64,000 nt of DNA from Chitinophaga pinensis (lineage in GTDB: Bacteria > Bacteroidota > Bacteroidia > Chitinophagales > Chitinophagaceae): NCBI GenBank assembly GCA_943333125.1, contig CALQSB010000001.1:94381-158380 (forward strand), written 5' to 3'. Made by a program: the position numbers and the translations under genes. Position 1 is the stretch's first letter. The number at the start of each line of letters is the position of its first letter. Of this stretch, positions 42,038 through 50,090 are shown in pieces. The notes under the pieces were generated by a model, which worked only from the letters and a program-made list of their open reading frames with translations, was not told the DNA's origin and did no database searches.

Positions 42038-43708
42038 ATGAATATGTCTAAAATGGGAGCTGTTTTGCTGGCCTTACTATTGGTTAATAATCTTTTTGCT
42101 CAAACGTTGGATGAAGGAAAGAAATTTTTATACTATGAGCGTTTTAATAGTGCAAAAGATGTTTTTCAGAAAATCTTAAAAGTTGAGCCTAACAATGAAG
42201 AAGTTATTTATTATCTAGGTCAGTCTATGATTTTGCCAGACGACGTCTCGCCTAAAGATATTGCAGAGGTTAAGGCTATGTATCAATCAAAACTCTCTAT
42301 TTCAAACAGTCAGCTTTTAATGGCGGGAATTGGTCACATAGAATTACTTGAAGGGAAAATTCAGGATGCTAGAAATCATTTTGAAGCAGCTATTTCATTA
42401 AGCCAGGGAAAAAATATTGCCGTACTCAATGCCATAGGATTTGCGAATGGTAATCCTGATTCAAAAAATGGAGATGCCAATTATGCAATAGATAAGTTGA
42501 AGCAGGCAACGCTAATAAAGAAATTCAATGATCCTGAAGTTTTGGTTAATCTTGGCGATGCTTACCGAAAAAATGATGATGGTGGAAATGCAATACAGTC
42601 TTATCAGGCAGCATTGGCCTTGAATCCCAAATATGCCAGAGCTAATTACAGAATTGGAAAATTGTATCAGTCACAGGGAAAAGGTCAGGAACCTATTTTT
42701 ATGGAGCACTTCAATAACGCCATTGCAAACGACCCAATATATGCTCCGGTTTACTCCAATTTATTTAATTATTATTACGAAACAAATGTGGTAAAAGCGG
42801 CTGATTATTTTGAAAAATGGCTGGCTAATTCTGATGAGGATTACAAATCATGTTATTACAAAGCCGCACTTAAATATTCTCAAGGTTATTTTCTTGAAGC
42901 TATTTCGAAATCTGATGAGTGTATTGCTGCAGAAGGAAGCAATCCTTATCCTAACCTTTTCGGTTTGAAGGCCAATGCATACAACAGATTAAAAGATTCG
43001 GTTAAGGCCATAGAAAATTATACTGAATATTTTAAACGTCAAACTCCAGAAAAAATAACTTCAGGAGATTATGTTGAGTATGCAAAAAATCTTTTAAAAA
43101 TCCCTGGAAATGAAGCTCAGGCTGGATTATTCATTCAAAAGGCAGTTGACATGGATTCGGTAGAAGTAAATAAAGTGCTATATATCAAAAGTATCGCGCA
43201 GGTTTATGAGGCATCAAAAAATTACGCAAGTGCTGCAGAGTGGTATAAAAAAATCCTGTCCATCAAAAAAAATCCGGGTAAAGTAGATTTGTACAATACA
43301 GGTTATAACTATTACAAAGGAGCCGCTTATGATTCTGCTCTAGTCTTCTTTAATGCCTACTCTCAAAAATTTCCTGAAGATATTTTCGGATTTTACATGA
43401 CAGGCAAAACAAGCTGGATAATTGATAGTACTTTACAACTCGGTTTGGCAAACGCTTCTTTTGAAAAGACAATACAGATAGGGCTGACAGATACCATAAA
43501 AAACAAGTCTCAACTTATTTATAGTTACAAATACCTCGCAGCTTATCAAGCCAATATCAAAAAAGACAAAGCTCTAGCGATTTCATATTACGACAAGATA
43601 TTATCACTTGATCCCAACGATGCGGAAGCGGCATCCAATAAAACAATTTTATTAACACCTTCTAAAGCCGCCCCTCAAAAACCAAAAGAAGTTCCCAAAA
43701 AACCATAG
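42038..43708 (+). CDS. Secreted/periplasmic tetratricopeptide repeat protein
   Basis: A 556-residue protein with a signal peptide (MSKMGAVLLALLLVNNLFAQ) and many TPR-like helix pairs throughout, for example VEPNNEEVIYYLGQSM, DPEVLVNLGDAYRKNDDGGN, ALNPKYARANYRIGKLYQSQ and LSLDPNDAEAASN. It ends in a Lys/Pro tail (APQKPKEVPKKP). It probably acts as a scaffold in the periplasm. The ATG at 42038 is taken over the TTG at 42032. Last gene of the tonB, membrane protein, PstS-like, TPR set; a terminator follows. Confidence 0.85.
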   Translation: MNMSKMGAVLLALLLVNNLFAQTLDEGKKFLYYERFNSAKDVFQKILKVEPNNEEVIYYLGQSMILPDDVSPKDIAEVKAMYQSKLSISNSQLLMAGIGHIELLEGKIQDARNHFEAAISLSQGKNIAVLNAIGFANGNPDSKNGDANYAIDKLKQATLIKKFNDPEVLVNLGDAYRKNDDGGNAIQSYQAALALNPKYARANYRIGKLYQSQGKGQEPIFMEHFNNAIANDPIYAPVYSNLFNYYYETNVVKAADYFEKWLANSDEDYKSCYYKAALKYSQGYFLEAISKSDECIAAEGSNPYPNLFGLKANAYNRLKDSVKAIENYTEYFKRQTPEKITSGDYVEYAKNLLKIPGNEAQAGLFIQKAVDMDSVEVNKVLYIKSIAQVYEASKNYASAAEWYKKILSIKKNPGKVDLYNTGYNYYKGAAYDSALVFFNAYSQKFPEDIFGFYMTGKTSWIIDSTLQLGLANASFEKTIQIGLTDTIKNKSQLIYSYKYLAAYQANIKKDKALAISYYDKILSLDPNDAEAASNKTILLTPSKAAPQKPKEVPKKP

Positions 43709-43754
43709 TTATCTCTTAATTCAACAATATTTGAATAAAAAATTATCAATTAAA

Positions 43755-43782
43755 GCCCGATATTAAAAAATGTCGGGTTTTT
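43755..43782 (+). terminator. Terminator behind the TPR protein gene
   Basis: GCCCGATAT-TAAAAA-ATGTCGGGT followed by TTTT and a T-rich stretch; 8-bp stem with one G-U pair, 48 bp behind the stop. Confidence 0.85.
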
Positions 43783-43796
43783 ATTTTTTTTCGGCA

Positions 43797-43826
43797 TTGG
43801 AAATTAGTGCAGCTATCTTATTTTTG
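43797..43826 (+). promoter_or_regulatory. Promoter of the nuo operon
   Basis: TTG at 43797-43799, 19 nt spacer, then TATTTTTG at 43819-43826. Both boxes and spacing match the Bacteroidota primary promoter. The nuoA ATG is 26 nt further on. Confidence 0.7.
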
Positions 43827-43851
43827 CATACCAAATTTCAAGCAATAGAAT

Positions 43852-44244
43852 ATGCCCTTTACTTTACTTCAGGCAGAAATCAATACCGCAGCCGACTACT
43901 TGCCCATAGTTATTCAGGTGATTTTTGCTTTAGGGCTGGTTTTTACAATTATCTGGGGATCCGATTTACTTGGACCTAAAAGAAAGACTTCTGATAAATT
44001 ACAGAATTTTGAAAGTGGAATCGAAATAAAAGAAAACGCCCGTCAGCCTATGGCTATCAAGTATTTTCTGGTTGCCATTTTATTTGTATTATTTGATGTG
44101 GAAGTTATTTTTTTCTATCCTTATGCTGTTAATTTCCGTGCTTTGGGATGGGATGGATTTATCGCAGTTGTTCTATTTGTAGCCTCATTTCTTACAGGCT
44201 TTATTTATATATTCAAGAAAGGTGCAATGAAATGGGAGGAATAA
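43852..44244 (+). CDS. nuoA: NADH-quinone oxidoreductase subunit A
   Basis: A 130-residue membrane subunit (three helices) of complex I at the junction of the peripheral and membrane arms. Signature: KLQNFESGIEIKENARQPMA (the conserved ESG) followed by KYFLVAILFVLFDVEVIFFY with its conserved acidic residues. First gene of the 14-gene operon; the promoter lies just ahead. Confidence 0.95.
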   Translation: MPFTLLQAEINTAADYLPIVIQVIFALGLVFTIIWGSDLLGPKRKTSDKLQNFESGIEIKENARQPMAIKYFLVAILFVLFDVEVIFFYPYAVNFRALGWDGFIAVVLFVASFLTGFIYIFKKGAMKWEE

Positions 44245-44316
44245 ATCATGTTCAATTTTCAAGCTTAGGACGTAATAACCTTAAACCTTGAACATTAAAC
44301 TTTTAAACTATTAAAC

Positions 44317-44880
44317 ATGGCTCGTCCAGTACAATTTAATAACACAATAAAATTTGAAGGCATTCCCGAAGGCTATATGGGCGAAGGCTATATGGCAACA
44401 AACTTTGAAAAAGTGGTGAGCCTTGCCCGGAAGAATTCTATCTGGCCCTTACCTTTTGCTACCAGTTGTTGTGGAATTGAATTTATGGCTACAATGGCCA
44501 GTCATTATGATTTAGCTCGTTTTGGTTCGGAAAGAGTAGGATTTTCTCCACGCCAATGTGATTTATTGATGGTGATGGGAACAATTGCAAAGAAAATGGG
44601 GCCTGTTCTGAAACAAGTTTATGTACAAATGGCAGAGCCTCGCTGGGTGATTGCTGTTGGTGCCTGTGCTAGCAGCGGTGGTATTTTCGACACTTATTCT
44701 GTGTTGCAGGGAATTGATCAGGTTATTCCAGTGGATGTTTATGTACCAGGTTGCCCTCCAAGACCAGAAGCTATTCTTGATGGGTTTATGAAAATTCAGG
44801 ATTTGGTAAATGCAGAAGGATTAAGAAGAAGACACAGTGATCAGTATAAAGATTTGATGGGGAGTTATGGGATACAATAG
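44317..44880 (+). CDS. nuoB: NADH-quinone oxidoreductase subunit B
   Basis: A 187-residue subunit that holds iron-sulfur cluster N2, the last carrier before quinone. Ligands are visible as the adjacent Cys pair in FATSCCGIEFMATMASHYD, the Cys in GACASSGG and the Cys in VPGCPPRPEAILDG. A 72-bp gap separates it from nuoA, and a repeat-filled 100-bp gap from nuoC. Confidence 0.97.
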   Translation: MARPVQFNNTIKFEGIPEGYMGEGYMATNFEKVVSLARKNSIWPLPFATSCCGIEFMATMASHYDLARFGSERVGFSPRQCDLLMVMGTIAKKMGPVLKQVYVQMAEPRWVIAVGACASSGGIFDTYSVLQGIDQVIPVDVYVPGCPPRPEAILDGFMKIQDLVNAEGLRRRHSDQYKDLMGSYGIQ

Positions 44881-44884
44881 TGAT

Positions 44885-44938
44885 GTTTAAAAGGTTCAAT
44901 AGGTTTAATAGGTTCAATAGGTTCAATAGGTTTTCGAA
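44885..44938. repeat. Tandem GGTTCAATA units between nuoB and nuoC
   Basis: TTTAAAAGGTTCAATAGG followed by three more GGTTTAATA/GGTTCAATA units, beginning 4 bp after the nuoB stop. Period 10 bp. Confidence 0.85.
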
Positions 44939-44980
44939 ATAACATTTTGAACATTTCAAACCTCTGAAACAATAAAATTT

Positions 44981-45484
44981 ATGTTAACAAACGAAATCAT
45001 ACAACTAAAACTTACAGAAAAATTCTGTGATGTATTAACCGATTGGCAGGAGCCTTATGGTATGCTGACTTTTACTGCACCAAAAGAAATAAATCTCAAA
45101 GTATTACAGTTTTTGTTTGATGATGCGGAATTGAAATTTACTTTTTTAACTGACCTGCAGGCGGTTCATTATCCTGATCACAAAGGGGCGGAATTGGCTG
45201 TGGTATATCACTTACATAACTGGACCGATAATGTCCGTATCAGATTCAAAGTTTTTACAGATATCATTCAGCCGGATGTTTACAGTGCAACTGCATTGTA
45301 TCAATCAGCTAATTTTATGGAAAGAGAAACCTATGATTTCTACGGTGTAAATTTTGTCGGACATCCTAATCTGATCAGAATTTTGAACGTGGATGAGATG
45401 GATTATTTTCCAATGAGAAAAGAATATCCATTGGAAGATCAGACAAGAATTGATAAAGATGATGAGATGTTTGGAAGGGGGTAG
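44981..45484 (+). CDS. nuoC: NADH-quinone oxidoreductase subunit C
   Basis: A 167-residue 30-kDa-type subunit: LTDLQAVHYPDHKGAELAVV, then MERETYDFYGVNFVGHPNLI and MDYFPMRKEYPLEDQ, the conserved PLRKDYPLE-like end. Separate from NuoD (not fused). Repeats fill the gap to nuoD. Confidence 0.95.
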   Translation: MLTNEIIQLKLTEKFCDVLTDWQEPYGMLTFTAPKEINLKVLQFLFDDAELKFTFLTDLQAVHYPDHKGAELAVVYHLHNWTDNVRIRFKVFTDIIQPDVYSATALYQSANFMERETYDFYGVNFVGHPNLIRILNVDEMDYFPMRKEYPLEDQTRIDKDDEMFGRG

Positions 45485-45487
45485 GAG

Positions 45488-45572
45488 AATACAGAATACT
45501 AGATTCTGGATACTAGATACTGGATGTAGGTCATAATCTAGAATCTAGGATCAAGAATCAAGATTCCAGCAT
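45488..45572. repeat. ACTAGATTCTGGATA/AATCTAGGATC phrase repeats between nuoC and nuoD
   Basis: AATACTAGATTCTGGATA, ACTAGATACTGGATG and then AATCTAGAATCTAGGATCAA, starting 3 bp after the nuoC stop. Related to the tract behind pntAA (ATACTAGATACTGGATA). Confidence 0.8.
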
Positions 45573-45607
45573 CTGAAAATAAAATAACAATCGAATTAAT
45601 ACGCAGC

Positions 45608-46837
45608 ATGAGCGAACACATACTTTTACCGGAAGGAAGCATTGAAAAGCAGACCACAACACTAAACTTGGGGCCAACGCATCCTGCAACTCATGGTGTG
45701 TTTCAGAATATTTTGGAACTAGACGGGGAGCGTATCATGAAAGCAACTTCTACAGTTGGCTATATTCATCGTGCATTTGAAAAAATTGCAGAAAGAAGAC
45801 CATTATATCAGATTACACCGCTTACAGACAGATTGAATTATTGCTCATCTCCAATTAATAATATGGGATGGCATTTGACCTGTGAGAAACTATTGGCTGT
45901 TTCCACTCCAAAGCGTGTAGATTATCTGCGAATCATAATTATGGAACTTGCCCGGATTTCAGATCATCTGATTTGTAATTCTATTGTTGGTGTAGATAGT
46001 GGCGCTTATTCAGGCTTTCTATATGTTATGCAATTCAGAGAATTGATTTACGAAATTTATGAGGAAGTTTGCGGATCAAGACTAACGACTAACATTGGCC
46101 GAATTGGTGGTTTTGAAAGAAATTTCACTAATGCTGCATTTGAAAAACTTGAAAAATTTCTGGACGAAAAAACAGGTTATCCTGCTCAATTAAAAGAGTT
46201 TGAAAACCTATTCAGCAGAAACAGAATCTTTATGGATCGTACTATCGGGTGTGGTCCCATCACTGCCGAACGTGCCATGAATTATGGTTTTACAGGTCCG
46301 AACCTTCGTGCAGCCGGTGTTGATTACGATGTAAGAGTACATTCGCCTTATTCAAGTTATCAGGATTTTGATTTTACTGTTCCAGTTGGAAATACAGGAG
46401 ATTGTTATGATCGTTTTTTGGTGCGGAATGAAGAAATGTGGCAAAGTTTGAGCATCGTCAATCAGGCATATAAAAAAGTTCAGGAATTCAAAGGTGCTGA
46501 GGCAGATGTTTTTCATGCTGATGTTCCTGCTTATTATCTTCCAGAAAAGAAAGATGTGTATACAAAAATGGAAGCATTGATTTACCATTTTAAAATTGTA
46601 ATGGGGGAAACAGAAATGCCGGTTGGAGAAGTATATCATTCCGTTGAAGGGGCTAATGGCGAACTGGGATTTTATCTGATTAGCGATGGCGGACGTACAC
46701 CATACAGATTACATTTTCGTCGACCTTGCTTTATTTATTATCAGGCTTATCCTGAATTAATTAAAGGTGGAATGTTGAGTGATGCGGTGATAACGATGAG
46801 TAGTTTGAATTTGATTGCGGGGGAACTGGATGCTTAA
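45608..46837 (+). CDS. nuoD: NADH-quinone oxidoreductase subunit D
   Basis: A 409-residue 49-kDa subunit forming the quinone site with NuoB. Typical stretches: LNLGPTHPATHGVFQNILEL with the quinone-site His, VGYIHRAFEKIAERRPLYQI, DRLNYCSSPINNMGW and the final YRLHFRRPCFIYYQAYPELI. Complete length. A 71-bp AT-rich gap precedes nuoE. Confidence 0.97.
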   Translation: MSEHILLPEGSIEKQTTTLNLGPTHPATHGVFQNILELDGERIMKATSTVGYIHRAFEKIAERRPLYQITPLTDRLNYCSSPINNMGWHLTCEKLLAVSTPKRVDYLRIIIMELARISDHLICNSIVGVDSGAYSGFLYVMQFRELIYEIYEEVCGSRLTTNIGRIGGFERNFTNAAFEKLEKFLDEKTGYPAQLKEFENLFSRNRIFMDRTIGCGPITAERAMNYGFTGPNLRAAGVDYDVRVHSPYSSYQDFDFTVPVGNTGDCYDRFLVRNEEMWQSLSIVNQAYKKVQEFKGAEADVFHADVPAYYLPEKKDVYTKMEALIYHFKIVMGETEMPVGEVYHSVEGANGELGFYLISDGGRTPYRLHFRRPCFIYYQAYPELIKGGMLSDAVITMSSLNLIAGELDA

Positions 46838-46908
46838 TAGTATTAAAAATTAAAAATTCAAAAATCAAAATTTGACTATTGAGTTTTAACTTTTGAATTA
46901 AAAGAATA

Positions 46909-47400
46909 ATGATACAGTTTAAAGAAACAAGCCTTAAAAAAGTAGCAGAGATTATCGCTCGTTATCCGGAGGGTAAACAAAAGAGTGCGCTCTTGCCTGT
47001 TTTGCATTTGGCTCAGGTGGAGTTTGGTGGCTGGTTGGATGTTCCTGTAATGGACTATGTGGCCACTTTGTTGAAAATTGAACCTATTGAAGTTTATGAA
47101 GTAGCCAGCTTTTACAGCATGTACAATTTAAAACCTGTTGGGAAATTTTTATTTGAAGTTTGTCAAACAGGCCCCTGCATGTTAAATGGCAGCGATAATA
47201 TTATTGATTACATCAAACAGAAATTAAATATCGGTGTTGGTGAAACTACAACTGATGGGATGTTTACATTGAAAACTGTAGAATGTTTGGGTGCATGTGG
47301 ATATGCACCTATGATGCAGTTTGGTAAAACATACCGCGAACATTTAACCAAAGAAAAAGTTGACGCAATTATAGAAGAGTGCAGAGCAAAAGCTAATTAA
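46909..47400 (+). CDS. nuoE: NADH-quinone oxidoreductase subunit E
   Basis: A 163-residue 24-kDa subunit with a thioredoxin-like fold and a [2Fe-2S] cluster bound by the Cys of FEVCQTGPCMLNG and of VECLGACGYAPMMQ. The start GRYPEGKQKSALLPVLHLAQ-like segment (here ARYPEGKQKSALLPVL) is typical. Only 5 bp separate it from nuoF. Confidence 0.96.
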   Translation: MIQFKETSLKKVAEIIARYPEGKQKSALLPVLHLAQVEFGGWLDVPVMDYVATLLKIEPIEVYEVASFYSMYNLKPVGKFLFEVCQTGPCMLNGSDNIIDYIKQKLNIGVGETTTDGMFTLKTVECLGACGYAPMMQFGKTYREHLTKEKVDAIIEECRAKAN

Positions 47401-47405
47401 TTACA

Positions 47406-48758
47406 ATGGCAAGAAAATTATTACTTGAAAAAGCGCATGTAGAAGGCATCAGGCATTATGATGTATATCGTCGTGAAGGCGGTTATCGCAGTGTAGAAAA
47501 AGCTTTGAAAATGCAACCTGCCGATATCGTTGAAGAAGTAAAGAAAAGCGGATTGAGAGGCAGGGGTGGCGCAGGATTTCCCACCGGAATGAAGTGGAGT
47601 TTTCTTGCAAAACCTGATGGCATTCCCCGCTATCTGGTATGTAACGCTGATGAAAGCGAGCCCGGTACATTTAAAGACAGATATTTAATGGAATTCATTC
47701 CTCATATTTTAATTGAAGGAATGATCGTTTCATCTTACGCGTTAGGAAGTAATAGCAGTTATATTTATATCAGAGGTGAATACGATTGGATTACAGATAT
47801 TCTTGAAGCCGCCATTACAGAAGCCAAACAAAACGGATGGTTAGGTAAAAATATACAAGGCTCTGGTTTTGATATGGAACTTTATGTTCAAAGAGGAGCA
47901 GGTGCTTATATATGCGGAGAAGAAACGGCATTGCTTGAATCATTGGAAGGGAAAAGAGGCAATCCAAGAATTAAACCACCATTTCCTGCAATAAAAGGTT
48001 TGTGGGGTTGTCCAACAGTAGTCAATAATGTAGAAACATTGGCAGCTGTTGTTCCTATAATTAACGAAGGGGGTGATGAGTATGCTAAAATTGGTGTAGG
48101 CCGTTCAACCGGAACTAAATTAATTTCTGCCTGCGGAAATATCAATAAACCTGGTATTTATGAAATTGATATGACTATCTCTGTAGAAGAATTTATTTAC
48201 AGTGATGAATATTGTGGAGGTATTCCAAACGGAAAAAAAATAAAAGCTTGTATTCCAGGCGGTTCTTCTGTGCCCATTCTTCCGGCTAATTTATTACTGA
48301 CAACTGCAAAAGGTGAAAAGCGTTTAATGAACTACGAGAGTTTGAGTGATGGTGGTTTTGCAACAGGAAGTATGATGGGTTCTGGAGGATTTATAGTATT
48401 GGATGAAGATCAGTGTGTTGTTCGTCATACCTATTCTTTGGCGAGATTTTATCGTCATGAAAGTTGCGGTCAGTGTAGCCCTTGTCGTGAGGGTACAGGC
48501 TGGATGGAGAAGATTTTATTGAATATAGAAAAAGGCAAAGGGAAAATGAGTGATATTGATTTGCTTTGGGATATTCAGAGTAAGATAGAAGGAAACACGA
48601 TATGTCCGTTAGGAGATGCTGCAGCATGGCCGGTAGCAGCAGCTATCAGACATTTCCGTGATGAATTTGAATGGCATGTGAACAATCCGGAGAAATGTCT
48701 TACAGAGAATTTTGGACTGAGACATTATGCGGATCCAATACATGTGCCTACAAATTAA
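47406..48758 (+). CDS. nuoF: NADH-quinone oxidoreductase subunit F
   Basis: A 450-residue NADH-oxidising subunit with FMN. NADH/FMN motifs: LRGRGGAGFPTGMKWSF, CNADESEPGTFKDR and YVQRGAGAYICGEETALLES. Cluster N3 ligands are in HESCGQCSPCREGTGWM and NTICPLGDAAAWPV. Complete. It is followed by a 224-bp gap, unusually long for this operon. Confidence 0.97.
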   Translation: MARKLLLEKAHVEGIRHYDVYRREGGYRSVEKALKMQPADIVEEVKKSGLRGRGGAGFPTGMKWSFLAKPDGIPRYLVCNADESEPGTFKDRYLMEFIPHILIEGMIVSSYALGSNSSYIYIRGEYDWITDILEAAITEAKQNGWLGKNIQGSGFDMELYVQRGAGAYICGEETALLESLEGKRGNPRIKPPFPAIKGLWGCPTVVNNVETLAAVVPIINEGGDEYAKIGVGRSTGTKLISACGNINKPGIYEIDMTISVEEFIYSDEYCGGIPNGKKIKACIPGGSSVPILPANLLLTTAKGEKRLMNYESLSDGGFATGSMMGSGGFIVLDEDQCVVRHTYSLARFYRHESCGQCSPCREGTGWMEKILLNIEKGKGKMSDIDLLWDIQSKIEGNTICPLGDAAAWPVAAAIRHFRDEFEWHVNNPEKCLTENFGLRHYADPIHVPTN

Positions 48759-48982
48759 AAATTAAAAAGTAAAAATTAAAAAACGTGGAGTAGGATTGGA
48801 TTGAGGAGAATTTGATAGAAGAAGGGTACAAACCTAATAATATCAAACATAGTGTTTTTGCTTTTCAAAAAGGAAGAAATAAATAAATTGATTATTGAAG
48901 CAGCAGAAATTTCGAGTATGACCGCTTCAATTATCTTAAAATCAAAATAAGTGAATTGATTTTTGACTTTTGACTTTTTAAT
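48759..48982. other. nuoF-nuoG spacer with possible gene remnants
   Basis: Begins with AAAATTAAAAAGTAAAAATT directly after the nuoF stop. A 30-codon fragment (48794-48886) reads DWIEENLIEEGYKPNNIKHS and ends FAFQKGRNK; next, a 20-codon fragment (48888-48950) reads LIIEAAEISSMTASIILKSK. Neither has a proper start. The second resembles the C-terminal helix of four-helix-bundle (S23-type) proteins, but the match is weak. Confidence 0.4.
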
Positions 48983-50089
48983 ATGTCCGACGAAATAAAA
49001 AATATAAAAGTAACCATTGACAACATCACCATTGATGTGGCTCCAGGTACAACCATCTTAAATGCTGCGAGGCAGATAGGAGGTGATGTAACTCCGCCTG
49101 CGATGTGTTATTACAGCAAATTGGAAGGCAGTGGCGGTAAATGCCGTACCTGTCTGGTTGAAGTAGCTGCAGGATCTGCAGCTGATCCAAGACCTATGCC
49201 TAAGCTGGTAGCAAGTTGCAGAACAACTGTCATGGATGGAATGGTCGTTAAAAATATGACCAGTGAAAAAGTGCCTGATGCCAGAGCCGGTGTTGTAGAA
49301 TTTTTATTACTCAATCATCCTTTGGATTGTCCGATTTGTGATCAGGCTGGAGAATGTCATTTACAGGATCTGGGTTATGATCACGGCAAAGAAGGAACCC
49401 GCTACCAGTTTGCCCGTCGTACTTTCAAAAAAGAAGATATTGGTCCGTATATACAATTACACATGACAAGATGTATTCTTTGTTATCGTTGTACTTATGT
49501 AGCAGATCAGCTTACCAACAAGCGTGTACACGGTATCGTTGACAGAGGTGATCATGCAGCGATTTCTACCTATATTTCAAAAGCTATCGAAAATGATTTC
49601 TCCGGAAATATGATTGATGTTTGTCCTGTTGGTGCTTTAACTGATAAAACTTTCCGTTTCAAAAACAGAGTTTGGTTTACCAAGCCCGTTGATGCACATA
49701 GAAATTGTACTACACCTGGATGTTGCGGAAAAGCTACATTGTGGTTAAGAGGCGATGAAGTATTCAGAGTTACTGCCCGTAAAGACGAATGGGGTGAAGT
49801 GCAGAGTTATGATGGTAAACCTGGGTGGATTTGCAACACCTGCAGATTTGAAACCAAGAAAACAGAAAGCTGGAAGATTGAAGGAGTTACTACCATCAGT
49901 CGCCATTCTGTAATTGGTGCTAATAAATACAAAACACTCGAAATGCCGAATGAAACAGTGAAAAGGGTAATGAAAGGAGTCGAGCCAAAATTATTAATGG
50001 ATATTCATAGTATAAGCAATGTAAACAATCCTGATATTCATTTGAGTGATATAAAAGGACCAGCTCATTCAGGTGATTTTAAAAAATAA
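48983..50089 (+). CDS. nuoG: NADH-quinone oxidoreductase subunit G, short Bacteroidota type
   Basis: A 368-residue iron-sulfur subunit. The ferredoxin-like [2Fe-2S] site is CYYSKLEGSGGKCRTCLVEV with a further Cys in VASCRTTV. Next come a NuoG His/Cys site (CPICDQAGECHLQDLGYDHG) and the two-cluster region with MTRCILCYRCTYVADQ and MIDVCPVGALTDK. The end has a Fe4S4-type remnant (NCTTPGCCGKATLWL; GWICNTCRF). The molybdopterin-like catalytic domain of the long NuoG (~900 residues in E. coli) is absent; this is normal for the phylum, not a truncation. The stop is 1 bp before nuoH. Confidence 0.93.
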   Translation: MSDEIKNIKVTIDNITIDVAPGTTILNAARQIGGDVTPPAMCYYSKLEGSGGKCRTCLVEVAAGSAADPRPMPKLVASCRTTVMDGMVVKNMTSEKVPDARAGVVEFLLLNHPLDCPICDQAGECHLQDLGYDHGKEGTRYQFARRTFKKEDIGPYIQLHMTRCILCYRCTYVADQLTNKRVHGIVDRGDHAAISTYISKAIENDFSGNMIDVCPVGALTDKTFRFKNRVWFTKPVDAHRNCTTPGCCGKATLWLRGDEVFRVTARKDEWGEVQSYDGKPGWICNTCRFETKKTESWKIEGVTTISRHSVIGANKYKTLEMPNETVKRVMKGVEPKLLMDIHSISNVNNPDIHLSDIKGPAHSGDFKK

Positions 50090-50090
50090 A

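Noticed and set aside
48983-50089. NuoG as a broken gene because of its short length
   Set aside because: All expected N-terminal iron-sulfur motifs are intact and the short form is usual in Bacteroidota complex I.
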